NCBI GenBank assembly: GCA_964036315.1
Contig: OZ038482.1
Location: 8,673,020-8,737,019, forward strand
Direction: 5' to 3'
Source: Acanthosepion esculentum
Lineage: Eukaryota > Mollusca > Cephalopoda > Sepiida > Sepiidae
Length of the DNA: 64,000 nucleotides
Positions 1 to 10,519 of this stretch are shown here, piece by piece. Numbering within the stretch: position 1 is the stretch's first letter; every line of letters starts with the position of its first letter. The notes under the pieces were generated by a model. That model ran no database searches. It was not told the origin of the DNA and was given only the letters and a program-made list of their open reading frames with translations. The position numbers and the translations under genes are program-made.

Positions 1-1324
1 ATTGATTGCTCCTTGTTCTTTTGATATTTCCCATGAATATTTCAATCACCAGTTCTGTTTGTTATTTTCATTATTTAATTAAACAGAATTGTTAATCCAT
101 TTTGCTTAATGAGATGAAAATAATTGTTTAAACTTTAATGCAGTTGCATCAGCATGTATCAGATTATACAATAATAACTGGATTCCTTTTTTATTTTTTA
201 TTTTTTTCATTGGTACCGCTTTCAGATTTGACAAAAGAAAAATACCAGAACCTTTATTAGCATAAAACATCTTGGGGAATCGATCGTGCACTATTTTATA
301 AATATTTTGCTTTTATTTAATATTCAGGAACATTCTGACTGATTTAACTGTTGTCCATTGTTCCATCAGTGGTATCTGCTTTAAGACCCATTTTTTTTTT
401 ATACCAGATGAGCATTAATTTTGATTATTTTATCAATAATCATACAGAGAAAAGACTAAAATATAATATGTGCATCCTGTTAAAATATGATTAAATCTAG
501 TATAAAAAAATGTCTTAAAACCTGTTCCAGTAGTGGGACAATTGGCATTAAAATGTTAATGGTTATGTTATTTTTACTTCCTTTAGACATTATCCAAAAT
601 TAATTGAATTATGAAAGTAATATAATAATTGAGTTAATTTTAACCATTATTATTATGAGCAGGATCAAAATTGTTTAACCTGCACCTTAAGGCTTACCTC
701 AGGTTCAGTGGTTTGAGAAATGTTTTTATTTCAAATATGGTACCTCATTTCAAAATAAATCAAATCTTATGTAGATAATCTTAAAACACTCTTTGATATA
801 TTAACTGCCACAATATCTTTAATCTCTAAGAAGCCTCAGTTTGGAAAATTTTCATAAAGTTTGTTTATTTAATGCTATGTATTTGCAGCTAAATAAATGC
901 CTTATGAAATAAAAACTCTTTTATTTGCTACAGGCAGTTTCATTCTTCAATGATATATTTGAGTGAGGGGAGACGCCCAAATCTCACTTTCCAGTTATGA
1001 TAGAGTTTGAAAACATCTCCAAGTCCTTGTTGGAGAAGAATTATTTTCAACCCTCCAACCTCTCTCTTACAGGTGGGATGTTGCAAGTCTTTCACTGCTC
1101 TATCACTACTTCCATGAAAAGTGCTTGGACAAACTACATTTCTTGTTTCTGCTAGGTTTAACCTTCACGTCTAGGATTTGCCATGCCACTTACATAGTAG
1201 CAAACCACCCACATTCCCTCTAAAGTAAGTAAGAAGTTCCACTCAAACAGCTTCTTCTCACAAATTACTTCCCTATGGAAGAGACTCTCAAGAGGATGTT
1301 TCCCCAATCACTACAATGTTAACC
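1..1324. other. AT-rich intergenic, no gene seen
   Basis: No recognisable coding exon or RNA gene. The stretch from about 950 to 1320 is less AT-rich than the rest and precedes a dispersed repeat at 1325-1450. A near duplicate of its start, around 1159-1172 (GTTTAACCTTCACGTCTAGG), suggests an old repeat of unknown type. Confidence 0.5.
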
Positions 1325-1450
1325 TGTTCACGTCTAGAGTCAACTGTTATCTTCCCCTTCTATCCATATAAACTAATCTATTAATGTAACCCTCTACCTC
1401 AAGTGGACATCCCCCCCACACACACCTGGACCTTGTACAGGGTGAACCCT
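1325..1450 (+). repeat. Dispersed repeat, partner at 8262-8378
   Basis: This segment aligns by eye, in opposite orientation, with 8262-8378. Shared blocks include GTTCA-GTCTAG, TTATCTTCCCC, CTCTACCT-AAGTGG and CCTTGTAC. The pair shows an interspersed family of unknown class. No coding signal was recognised. Confidence 0.55.
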
Positions 1451-1767
1451 ACTGTAAAGAAAATCTTCAGACTAAGCAAATTTTGTATAAAATAATAATA
1501 AAAAAAAAAGGTCCCTGATCTAAAATCCAACAATCCGAAACAGCCCTAATACAAAAAAACCCATCACGCCCAACAGGCTCACAAGCCTAAATCATGAAGT
1601 GATAAGGAAGGACAATAAATTTGATCTACAATGTCCGAAGAGATCCCAAGACATTTTTTTCCTCACAGTGTTTAGATCTTTGTATCATCAAACTGAAAAA
1701 GCCAAAGAGAACATATGATTTCTATATGCCTCTTTGATAAAAAAATGTCCACAATCATCATCATCAT

Positions 1768-1840
<73 letters not shown>
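1768..1840. repeat. (CA)n-(TA)n compound microsatellite
   Basis: A short CA tract runs into about 29 TA dinucleotides and ends directly at the first base of the 358-bp tRNA-like repeat array. Confidence 0.95.
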
Positions 1841-1841
<1 letters not shown>

Positions 1842-1847
1842 CCAGAC

Positions 1848-1932
1848 GCTCATCTGTGGCCGAAAGGTTAAGGCACATCACGCGAAATGATGGTTCCGTA
1901 TAGGATACAGGTTCGATTCCTGTCGGAGAGCG
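1848..1932 (+). tRNA. tRNA-Ser(CGA)-like gene, copy 1
   Basis: Pol III A box TGGCCGAAAGGTTAAGG starts at 1857 and B box GGTTCGATTCC spans 1910-1920. The anticodon stem CATCA (1876-1880) pairs with TGATG (1888-1892). The 7-base loop places CGA at 1883-1885, which with a long variable arm (TCC-GTATA-GGA) indicates serine. The T arm is ACAGG/CCTGT. GCTCATC pairs with GGAGAGC in 6 of 7 positions, but the spacing around the acceptor stem is 1-2 bases too long. Position 33 of the loop is G instead of the near-universal U. A TTTT tract at about 1936 could stop Pol III. This may be a tRNA pseudogene or SINE head rather than a working tRNA. Confidence 0.65.
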
Positions 1933-2205
1933 AAAATTTTCTATGAAAATTTCTCGGACATTCAGGCCGGTAAATGTTATTTAATACTGTTTATTATAAA
2001 ACAGAGCATTTGCTTAAATACTTGTATCTATAAAAAGAACGTTAAACATAATATAAATGTCTTTAAATAAATTGTCGGACAATGTCCAATTCTAAAATAT
2101 ATGACGTCATTTGTTTACATTTGATACGCTAGAGCAGATATGAATAGAAGAGATTCATGGAAGATTTAAGTTTAAAGATAGTAAAATCGACCTTGCTAAC
2201 CAGAC

Positions 2206-2290
2206 GCTCATCTGTGGCCGAAAGGTTAAGGCACATCACGCGAAATGATGGTTCCGTATAGGATACAGGTTCGATTCCTGTCGGAGAGCG
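2206..2290 (+). tRNA. tRNA-Ser(CGA)-like gene, copy 2
   Basis: Second copy in the 358-bp array, identical by eye to copy 1 in boxes, anticodon arm and variable arm. It carries the same G at loop position 33 and the same over-long acceptor spacing. Confidence 0.65.
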
Positions 2291-2563
2291 AAAATTTTCT
2301 ATGAAAATTTCTCGGACATTCAGGCCGGTAAATGTTATTTAATACTGTTTATTATAAAACAGAGCATTTGCTTAAATACTTGTATCTATAAAAAGAACGT
2401 TAAACATAATATAAATGTCTTTAAATAAATTGTCGGACAATGTCCAATTCTAAAATATATGACGTCATTTGTTTACATTTGATACGCTAGAGCAGATATG
2501 AATAGAAGAGATTCATGGAAGATTTAAGTTTAAAGATAGTAAAATCGACCTTGCTAACCAGAC

Positions 2564-2648
2564 GCTCATCTGTGGCCGAAAGGTTAAGGCACATCACGCG
2601 AAATGATGGTTCCGTATAGGATACAGGTTCGATTCCTGTCGGAGAGCG
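2564..2648 (+). tRNA. tRNA-Ser(CGA)-like gene, copy 3
   Basis: Third copy in the array, again without visible changes. Its spacer is cut short by a TA microsatellite beginning near 2813. Confidence 0.65.
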
Positions 2649-2809
2649 AAAATTTTCTATGAAAATTTCTCGGACATTCAGGCCGGTAAATGTTATTTAA
2701 TACTGTTTATTATAAAACAGAGCATTTGCTTAAATACTTGTATCTATAAAAAGAACGTTAAACATAATATAAATGTCTTTAAATAAATTGTCGGACAATG
2801 TCCAATTCT

Positions 2810-2812
<3 letters not shown>

Positions 2813-2862
<50 letters not shown>
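2813..2862. repeat. (TA)n microsatellite ending the tRNA-like array
   Basis: The TA tract grows out of AAAATATAT inside unit 3 and is followed by TTGCTGG. The repeat unit has TTGCTAACC at its own end, so the tract seems to occupy the slot of the missing 100 bp or so of the unit. Confidence 0.9.
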
Positions 2863-2864
<2 letters not shown>

Positions 2865-2987
2865 CTGGATATAGTCATAATTAAGCTTTCCAGTGATATT
2901 TTTAGATGGTCATACTTAATGAGATGGCAGCTATCATCACACACACAACATTTATGAATTGGTTGTGTATATATGTGTGTGGACACT

Positions 2988-3148
2988 GAGATCAACACAG
3001 AATGGTGACAGTCTGTTTCATGCTCAAATACAATCTTCAGGTCATCTTTTTGTGTTTTTCATCAGTCAAGCTGATCTCCTTCAGTTTCCATACACTTTTG
3101 ATGATTTCATTCAAGCATAAAACAGACTGTCGCTACTCTGTTGAACTC
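2988..3148. repeat. Inverted-repeat element next to a microsatellite
   Basis: Arms at 2988-3027 and 3110-3148 share GACAGTCTGTTT-ATGCT in opposite orientation. Related sequence occurs at about 3234-3265, 14075-14120 and, as another inverted pair, 55424-55553, each near a TA tract. This looks like a small non-coding repeat family of unknown class. Confidence 0.7.
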
Positions 3149-3344
3149 GCTTGTCTAATTGTTTAAAATTTTCTATTTTATAGAAAACAAGTGCTGAATA
3201 TCAGAGGATAGCATTTGTAGATATAGATAAGTATAGACACAGAAATCAACACTGCATGGTGACTGACATTTTTATAGTTTAATCATCCATCAGATAGTCT
3301 GGTGAACACTTAAGATGCAAAACTGAAAACTGAGAGTCACCATG

Positions 3345-3350
<6 letters not shown>

Positions 3351-3410
<60 letters not shown>

Positions 3411-3598
3411 TGCATGCATATTTATGTTTTCTATGCATATTTAGTTATGCATTTTTGTATAGTTAATTATAAGAAAAGTATATTTATTCATTAGTTAGAA
3501 ATACAATAAATTAAAAATTTCTATGTGTACGGATATTTGTCCCCCCCCCACTGTGTGTGTGTATATATCTATATATATATATATATATATATATAGAG

Positions 3599-3631
<33 letters not shown>

Positions 3632-3632
3632 A
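3351..3632. repeat. Microsatellite cluster: (TA)n, (TGCA)3, (GT)n(TA)n(GA)n
   Basis: A TA tract spans 3351-3407 and is followed by TGCATGCATGCA. A compound GT/TA/GA tract spans about 3551-3632. No coding potential beyond repeat-driven open frames. Confidence 0.9.
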
Positions 3633-5483
3633 TGTGTGTGTTATCTTTTGTCATTTCACCTTGAAGGAATCTTTTAAATAACATGAATAAAGCAGGGTTT
3701 CTTTGGAGATTTTACAAGTATATAGAAATACTTGCCATATTTGGAATAAGACTTGATATTGAAAGTATTTCCTTTAAAGAAGCATGTATGTATTGTTTGA
3801 AAAGAGAGAAAATACACCTGTGCAAAAACTTCTAGCCAAAAATCATTTTGCTACTGGGCATTTTTACTTGATGACTTGAAAGACAAGTGCCATTGCCTTT
3901 GTAAATAACAAGAAACAATCACATAACACAACATATAAAGACATTGTCTGGATGCTTTAGAAAAGCTTGAATCATGAAAGTTAATTTTGCCTATAAAAGT
4001 AGGTACATTTTGAACTGAGCTGAAAACACTACAGGTGACATTATACAAGTTATAAATTAGAGGAAGCGTTGAAATTGTCCATTACTGCAGTGTTGATGGG
4101 GTCTGCAAGGATATTGTAAAAGACTCTGTAGATTTGATGAGACTTGCTGTCACTTAATCTCCAGCATGAATCACCAGAATTTGGTATAAAGACATTTTTT
4201 TTTTTAAATGATGAGGCTTATTATTATTATTGTCATTGTTGCTGCAGCAGCATTAGTAGTATCAATGTCAAGCATGTTGCTGTAGTCACTATACATTAAT
4301 ATAGAGCTGTATTATTTAAATATAAAAAAAAATATTAGTGCATTAAGATACTGAGTACTGCGTTTATTGCTTTTTTTAGAAGTGGGGGGCACACAAGATT
4401 TGTTCAAGGTTCAGACTTCTGCTTCATTTATATTCAACAAATATGATTTGTTGAATATAAATGAACCTCAAAAACTATTTGGTTTCAGTTTGTCTGTCAG
4501 TTTTTAAATATTTAACAGGTCTAAACAAATCTGCGACTAAAGTGTCGGGGGGGATAGAAAAATTTGGATTTAAAGAAAAATATTTTTTATTCAAATTCTT
4601 ATTTTTTAATCAGCAGCAGATTATATTTATTTTTTTAAAGTTTTTCTTCAGACACTCAAAGAAATTGATTCCAAAATATTGAGTTGCACTTGGATTAATT
4701 TAAGGTGCAGATCAAAGTTTCTGTAGAGTTTGGTATTTTTTTAAAAATTTTTTTCTCTTTTACTCTTTGTGTATTTTCTGTTGTACATGTTATTTGTGCT
4801 GTGATGCATTCATTGAAAAAATGCAAACATGAAAAAAGCAAAATGCTTCAATAATTTTGCAAAATTGTTAACAATTGCAGCTTCTGACAAGAGTGTCCTA
4901 TGAGTCACTACCATTAACAATGATTGAAAGAAAACTGAAACTTTTTTTCTTCAAATCTCAAATGTTTGCACTCATTCATTAAACATTATGAGCAATAAGA
5001 CATGCAGGGGGAGCGGTTGGATGAAGATGAGCATAAATGATGTCTTTTATTTACTCTATTTTGCTACCAAAGTCAAGAATTTAAAATCTTTCCAAAATCG
5101 AGCACTTGAATTGTATTGTTAAAATGTTGCTTCTTTTTTGCTTCTTTACAGAAGACAAAAGCATTTCATTCATATTTCAATCGGGCACATGAATCACAAT
5201 TAGAAAATACTATTTTCTTTGTCAGTTCCTAGGCAACACTTATATCACAAATGGCTTTCCAGTCAACATTATATATTCCCCCCCCCCTCAACCATTGTTT
5301 TTGTTTTTCTTTATTATTATTTTCTTTTGATTTATCCAATCCTGTGCATTCATTTAACATGCTTGTTGATCTGCAGAATTTTTTTTATTTCGTATCAATT
5401 AGGAAATATTAAGTTATTTTCCAAATCTCCTAACCTGTAAGAAAATATCTCTGGGCATTTTTTCAAATCTATATCAACAGTGA
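3633..5483. other. AT-rich intergenic, one hairpin
   Basis: No gene recognised. The only clear structure is the hairpin at 4423-4465. Homopolymer runs and an ATT-rich stretch (about 4214-4232) are present. Confidence 0.5.
4423..4465. repeat. Perfect 20-bp-arm hairpin
   Basis: TTCATTTATATTCAACAAAT at 4423-4442 is repeated as its exact reverse complement at 4446-4465, with a 3-base loop ATG. It could extrude as a cruciform or be the tip of a decayed foldback element. Confidence 0.9.
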
Positions 5484-5497
5484 TAGATATATATATG

Positions 5498-5549
<52 letters not shown>
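5484..5549. repeat. (TA)n microsatellite
   Basis: A long TA tract with an ATATATATGTAA interruption at its left edge. Confidence 0.95.
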
Positions 5550-5551
<2 letters not shown>

Positions 5552-5673
5552 CTCTTTTAGGAATGTCTGATTAAATAAATTACAAACATTATGTCTGCTT
5601 ATTTTTAACACAATCCTTCCATATACACAAATATTTTTCTATATATTACAATCAAATAAAGCAAGAAATGCAC

Positions 5674-5785
5674 TGTAACAGTGAAATTCACTTTTATTTC
5701 CTAAGTACTTTCCATCTCTTTCTGAGATCATCATCAGAAAGAGATGGAAAGTACTTGGGAAATAAAAGTGATTTTCACTGTTACA
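5674..5785. repeat. Near-perfect inverted repeat, 52-bp arms
   Basis: Arms 5674-5725 and 5734-5785 are reverse complements with two mismatches and an 8-base spacer GATCATCA. The arm contains CAAGTACTTTCCATCTCTTT or its one-base variant. RNA from either strand would fold into one long hairpin. No coding capacity. It sits between two TA microsatellites, as do other foldback units in this window. Confidence 0.95.
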
Positions 5786-5884
5786 TGGTTAGGTGTACAC
5801 ACTGTTTAATAAATAAGAATGGGGTTTCTATTTCAAATAAGAAGTGTCCAATATAATAATGTTTGAAATAATAAAAGTGTTGGA

Positions 5885-5894
<10 letters not shown>

Positions 5895-5946
<52 letters not shown>
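5895..5946. repeat. (TA)n microsatellite
   Basis: About 26 AT dinucleotides, followed by a short GA tract. Confidence 0.95.
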
Positions 5947-5949
<3 letters not shown>

Positions 5950-6346
5950 TGAATGAGAGAGAGAGAATTTGCATTTAGTAGTCTGTATGCTCTTGAATTA
6001 TTTGAAGCTTTTCCTCTCACATTAATCCCTAGGGATTATATGATTATCCTTATTATCTTTGTGTATTTGAATTTGATCAAAATATCTGTTGTATCCATTT
6101 GAAATTCTTAATGAAAGCTTCTCTTTTTGGCTTCCATGTTTAAGTGATTAACACACATAAACCAATAATCCCTTTATAAAAAGGCTTTTCAGGTGTTTAA
6201 ACAATTTTCTTCTCTTTCTGAAGTAAGAGATTTGATCTTGAGAAAGTCTAGCAGTAGTTGGCCTTCCTTGTTTTGTGTTTCAAATCCAAATAGATGCTTC
6301 TTCAGTCACAGTATACTTTGCATTTTATTTAAGCAAGTACACACAC

Positions 6347-6350
<4 letters not shown>

Positions 6351-6396
<46 letters not shown>
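6351..6396. repeat. (TA)n microsatellite
   Basis: TA tract preceded by ACACACAAAT, about 90 bp left of the long palindrome. Confidence 0.95.
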
Positions 6397-6402
<6 letters not shown>

Positions 6403-6487
6403 AAGGAAAGAACAGTAAGATATAAAATCCGGTGTTCTTATAGATATTTTTACACAATAGTGCTCAATGTAAATTTACAGAGCATTA

Positions 6488-6738
6488 ATATTATAAATTA
6501 ATAGATTTAAAATATGGTTTTACCGCTACACAGTGATAACCATGTTTCAGAAATGGAAGCTAAAGCCCCTGAATTTAATTTTGTTATTAAACCGAAGACA
6601 TTAGTTCCATTTCCTCATCAAGCGAATTCGCTTGATGAGGAAATGGAACTAATGTCTTCGGTTTAATAACAAAATTAAATTCAGGGGCTTTAGCTTCCAT
6701 TTCTGAAACATATTTTAAATCTATTAATTTATAATATA
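6488..6738. repeat. Foldback with a 170-bp perfect palindrome core
   Basis: Bases 6542-6626 and 6627-6711 are exact reverse complements over 85 bp with no spacer. The centre is GCGAATTCGC at 6622-6631. Outside the core the symmetry resumes: about 27 bp at 6488-6514 matches about 27 bp at 6711-6738. It is interrupted on the left by a 27-bp segment (6515-6541) that with its flanks reads ATGGTT...AACCAT, itself a tiny inverted repeat. Any transcript would form an 85-bp duplex. No coding capacity. It may be a foldback transposon, or an inverted duplication formed at a hairpin-capped break. Confidence 0.97.
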
Positions 6739-6739
6739 T

Positions 6740-8260
6740 ATATGCACACACATACAAAATTAAAAAGAAACAAAAAATGTAAAAAAAAAAAGAATTAAAT
6801 AACTTTCAACCAAACCTGTATAAATGAAAAATAGCTACTCAAATATCCACCTCCCTACCAATTAAGTTTCTATAAGCTTCTGTTGTGAATCCATATTGTT
6901 TTGATCATTCATTTGGGTCTCTACCATAAAACAAATTAAATCACTTTAAGCATCTTCTCAAGAATTAAACTGACATTTTCTTTTTGTTGTCAAATCTGGA
7001 AAGACTTTCGATAAACTGTTGAGATTACAAAGGAAAGATTATTTATCATTTAGTGTTAATTTTCCTTCTCCTGTATTGGTTATGCTAAGCAAGAGCTAGG
7101 TATTGAACCTTATTTTTATCAACTTCCCAATATTTCTAACCACTCAACTATCTCTTAGGTAACATTTGCTGATATTGTAATAATCATTTGTTCTAGTATT
7201 GATTATTTTTATTTTATGCATTTTTTCTTTGAAATAAATCTATTATTTGGTTTACTTGTTTTCTGGAATTTGGCAAAATAATTTCATTGAAATAAGGACC
7301 AGACTGAAATGGGCTGAAATCATTTTAAGCATTGAATTGTTCTTTCTCCCCTTGATAGGTCACTGTGTCCTCACTGCTACAGCTGGTGACTGGACCATGC
7401 ACCTCGCTAGCCTAGCTGTGCAGCCACTTTGCTGTCATATGATTGTCTACTGTACAGTCTCTGGCCTTTCCTTCCATATTGTATGGCATTTGTGTTCTTA
7501 ATTATGCACAATGACTTTCTGACTTGCAAATGAAAAAGCAAAGAAAATTTTGTAAATATTTTCCTGTTTAATGGAGGTAAAGTAGAATGTATGATATGGC
7601 TCATCTGAAAAAGCTGTTCATTAGTTGGAACCCATGAATAGGCATCTAGGTTAATCTGTTCTCTAGTGTGTTATAGATTTTCAAAATATTTAATGAAAAT
7701 GACAAATATTTTACTGAAAAAACAATTTTTTTTATAAAGATTTTGAACAAGACTTATTCAAGATTTACTCGTTCATCTGCTTGTAAAATCTATAATAGAA
7801 TATTGAATGAAAATCTGATTGATTTACATTATTTGAAAGTAATTTTTTAAAAATGTATTTTTGCTGGGAGGTTTGTTTTTTGTTTTTATATAGAAAAGAA
7901 AAAGTCCTAAGTAACAATTATTTCTGATCAGATTTGAAAGGTTTTTTTTTTCCAATAGAACAAATATGGAAAAATTGAAAACTAAAGAAGAAAAGAATTG
8001 AAGTTGGGTGAATGGGGTAGAGAGTTTTAGGTTTATTTCTTTCTATTTTTTTCTCTCTGTCCAGCTTTTGTCTGGACAATCAGCTGATGCACTTGGCTGT
8101 CTAGCCATAAAAGGTCAGTGTAAAGTTTCAACACTCAGCTGTTGTTAGTAATGGAACTGCTACTGTTAGAAATATCTTTGTAAGGCCAGCCTAACGGTAA
8201 TTTTTCTGACAAAGAGAGGGATAAGGAATTTTTTTTTTTTTTTTTTACAATTATGTTCAT
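6740..8260. other. Intergenic, unassigned
   Basis: No gene recognised. A GC-richer patch at about 7345-7480 has two overlapping open frames of 84 and 65 codons on opposite strands. Neither resembles a known protein, and they look like part of an old repeat. Poly-T runs flank 8230. Confidence 0.4.
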
Positions 8261-8261
8261 T

Positions 8262-8378
8262 CTGCACAAGGTACAAGGCCCACTTCAGGTAGAGAGTTAC
8301 AGAATAAGAGGCACAGTTTATGAAGATATGTGGGGAAGATAATGGTTAACCCTAGACTTGAACAACTTAAGATTGTGA
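8262..8378 (-). repeat. Dispersed repeat, partner at 1325-1450
   Basis: Reverse-complement counterpart of 1325-1450 (see that entry). A poly-T tract lies directly left at 8229-8246. Confidence 0.55.
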
Positions 8379-8510
8379 TGGTGGGTGGGGGCATATTCTT
8401 GAATCAGTTTCACAAAGCAGCAATTCTTCAGAGGGTTTTTTCATTGAAGCTGATTTTAATTTTCCTATTTTGATAAATTTAAAAAAAAAAAACATGTTTG
8501 ACCTATAAAA

Positions 8511-9640
8511 CTAGGGACCACCACAAAAAACATGGTACTTAAGGTTTAAAATGAATTTTTAATAATGAAAAATCTTTCTTGAAGTTTTTTATTTTAAATT
8601 TTTTCAAGCTAATAGATTAAATTTTTTCAAGCTAATAGATTAAATTTAATATTTCCAATAAGCAAAATACTTTTCTGTATATCAAAAAGTAATTTAAATT
8701 GACTTGAAAGAATTTTTGTTTGCTAAAATAGCTGATTATCTCCCTTTTAGTTGCTTTTCATTGCAATGTAATTCTCTTTATTAAAAAAATCTTGCAAAAA
8801 TAAAATGTACTTTTTTGAAACTTTATTTGAGGGATATTAGCTGATATTAAAGTATAATTAATCTGATTTGAAACAAATATTATTTACTTTAAGTTTAAAA
8901 TATCACAGAAATGCATTTTTTAACCAGGCAGTAGCTGTGTTTTTAACCCAGCAGTACCTGTGTTTACATGTTTGACAAGGTGATGACAAATCTAATGTTG
9001 TTCTACAGAGACTTTATCGGTAAAACATAATTGAAGAAAATGAAGCAAACGCCTTTTTATTTAATTTTTAAGGAGTCCTGCTTATTAACTAATATAATAT
9101 GAAAATCCTCGAATTTTAATTTCTCAAAATTTCATAAAATTAACTGGGGGTTAACATGTGTATATAAAAAAATATTTTTACCAAATTTTTCTTAAAAAAA
9201 CGAAAAAAAATTTGAAAATAATTTCATTCATTTGTGAATAAGCCCTGAAAATTTAATTAAAATACAACAATTATTAGATTTTTGCAAAAACAATGTGTTT
9301 TTTACTTCAAAAAAATATTCTAAATTTTCATATTAATCATTGGCCTACCTGCTGAATGTGCTAGAAAGGATTGAAAAATTTAATAAAATTAAAAAAAAAT
9401 ACTTTAGTCTTTTCTCTTATTAATAACATAAACATTTTGACAATAATTTGGGGCCTTTTTTCATGTTATACTTTTTTTTAGAAAATCTTTGGAGTTACCT
9501 ACATAAAGCCACTCAACATCTGGTAAAAATTGAATGTAAAACTAAAAATTGAAGTTTGAAAAATGATCACAAATTTTGCTTCTTATTGATACTTGCTAAG
9601 CTTAGACTGGCACAAGGTGTGTAAGATTGTATTGGGACAA
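8511..9640 (+). repeat. Unnamed interspersed family, copy A
   Basis: It begins CTAGGGACCACCAC and contains AAAATCTTTCTTGAAG, CAAGCTAATAGATTAAAT (twice, as a 24-bp tandem duplication near 8600-8640), ATTTCCAATAAGCAAAATAC and AATAAGCCCTGAAA. The same order of blocks recurs on the minus strand at about 35560-36507 and on the plus strand at 45781-46175. No coding sequence was recognised. A shared terminal motif suggests a non-autonomous DNA transposon, but the class is unknown. Confidence 0.75.
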
Positions 9641-10510
9641 GTTCCTAATATTAAAAATTGTGACATCTGGATTTGAATTCTGATTTGGTGAGAAGTACTC
9701 AACTCTCTCAGGCCACTTTATTTCTTATAGTGACAGTTTGATGTTCATGGTAGACATAATGGATTGGACATATTGCCAATTCAGATAGAAATAACTGAAA
9801 AAATAATCACCGCTCTTTGAATTTGCGGGATAATTTCCCATTTTTGTAAAAATGCAGCCCTTTATTAGCTCAGTGGACATTAATGTTTTATAGATAGAAA
9901 CCTATAATTAATCCCAGATTTTATGGGTGGCCATTATTGGGTGGATGTTTTCATTTCGCTCTTTATTCAAATCTGTTATTCATCTCATCTTGAGTCACAG
10001 TGATCAATATCAACAAAATCGTTGGGCAATATTCTATAAAAATATTTCTTCCCTCTCTCTCTCTTTCTCCTTTTTTTTTTTTTGTTTTTTTATTCAGGGT
10101 ATAGGCAATCATGGCTCTCCAAAGATTACTTTTTATTTTCTGTGAATTGTCTTTATTTCTTGGTGCTGGGTCTTTGAATTCAGAATATGCCTTCTCCTAG
10201 ACTGACTCCCACCCAAGGCTAAAGAACTCAGTTTTACTCTGCTATCTGGTGAAGAGATGGGTTCCTTGCTTTTCTAAAGGAATGAGTTTTGGAAAAAAAA
10301 AACTATGTTGAATTTTGAATTCATCTCAGATTTCATTTTCCACACCAATAAATTTTGCATTTTTAAGTTTGTTTTTTTTTTTGTTTTTTTTACACAATAC
10401 AATCTTACCAACCACTATTTAGCCTTGTGCCAGTTTAAGTTTATTAAATATCAGAACCAAATTTTGTGATCATGTTTTTAAACTTTATTTTTAGTTTTAC
10501 ATTCAATTTA
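9526..10510. repeat. Inverted-repeat pair with about 115-bp arms
   Basis: The left arm (about 9526-9640) and right arm (about 10392-10510) match in opposite orientation. Shared blocks include ATTGAATGTAAAACTAAAAAT, ATGATCACAAA, CTGGCACAAGG and TAAGATTGTATTG. The left arm coincides with the far end of repeat copy A. The interior holds a minus-strand SINE fragment near 10180-10270. Confidence 0.75.
10180..10270 (-). mobile_element. tRNA-derived SINE, 3' fragment
   Basis: AAGGCTAAAGAACTCAG and CTGCTATCTGGTGAAGAGATGG match in order the SINE at 63400-63690 (AAGGCTAAAGAACCCAGTCT, CTGCTATTC, GTAGAAGAGAT). No tRNA-like head is present. Confidence 0.6.
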
Positions 10511-10519
10511 CTTGCACTT

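Larger units (their letters stand above)
1841..2812 (+). repeat. Tandem array of a 358-bp unit carrying a tRNA-like gene
   Basis: The motif ACCAGACGCTCATCTGTGG recurs at 1841, 2199 and 2557, a period of exactly 358 bp. Units 1 (1841-2198) and 2 (2199-2556) are complete. Unit 3 stops after about 256 bp, where its AAAATATAT runs into a TA microsatellite. By eye the copies are identical wherever they overlap. Each unit has a tRNA-Ser-like sequence in its first 92 bp and then about 266 bp of AT-rich spacer. The spacer includes a short hairpin and TTTT directly after the tRNA-like part, the small palindrome ATTGTC-G-GACAAT, and a TGACGTCA site in complete units. The near identity points to very recent amplification or homogenisation. 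It could equally be called a satellite built from a SINE or tRNA unit. Confidence 0.95.

Noticed and set aside
1672..1903. Open frames made of IYIYIYIY repeats on both strands
   Set aside because: They come from the TA microsatellite and the tRNA-like sequence, not from a gene. The same holds for similar frames near 2.8, 5.9, 6.4, 30.8 and 55.6 kb.
1848..1932. A fully functional tRNA-Ser gene
   Set aside because: G at loop position 33 and the over-long acceptor spacing argue against normal function, so it is listed as tRNA-like.
1841..2812. CRISPR array
   Set aside because: Direct repeats are present, but the unit is 358 bp with identical spacers and the sequence is clearly eukaryotic.
5716..5745. 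Hammerhead core read as CTGATGATGATCTCAGAAAG on the minus strand of the 5.7-kb hairpin
   Set aside because: The matching bases are part of the arm and spacer symmetry. Stem II would be only 3 bp, and no proper stems I and III were found.
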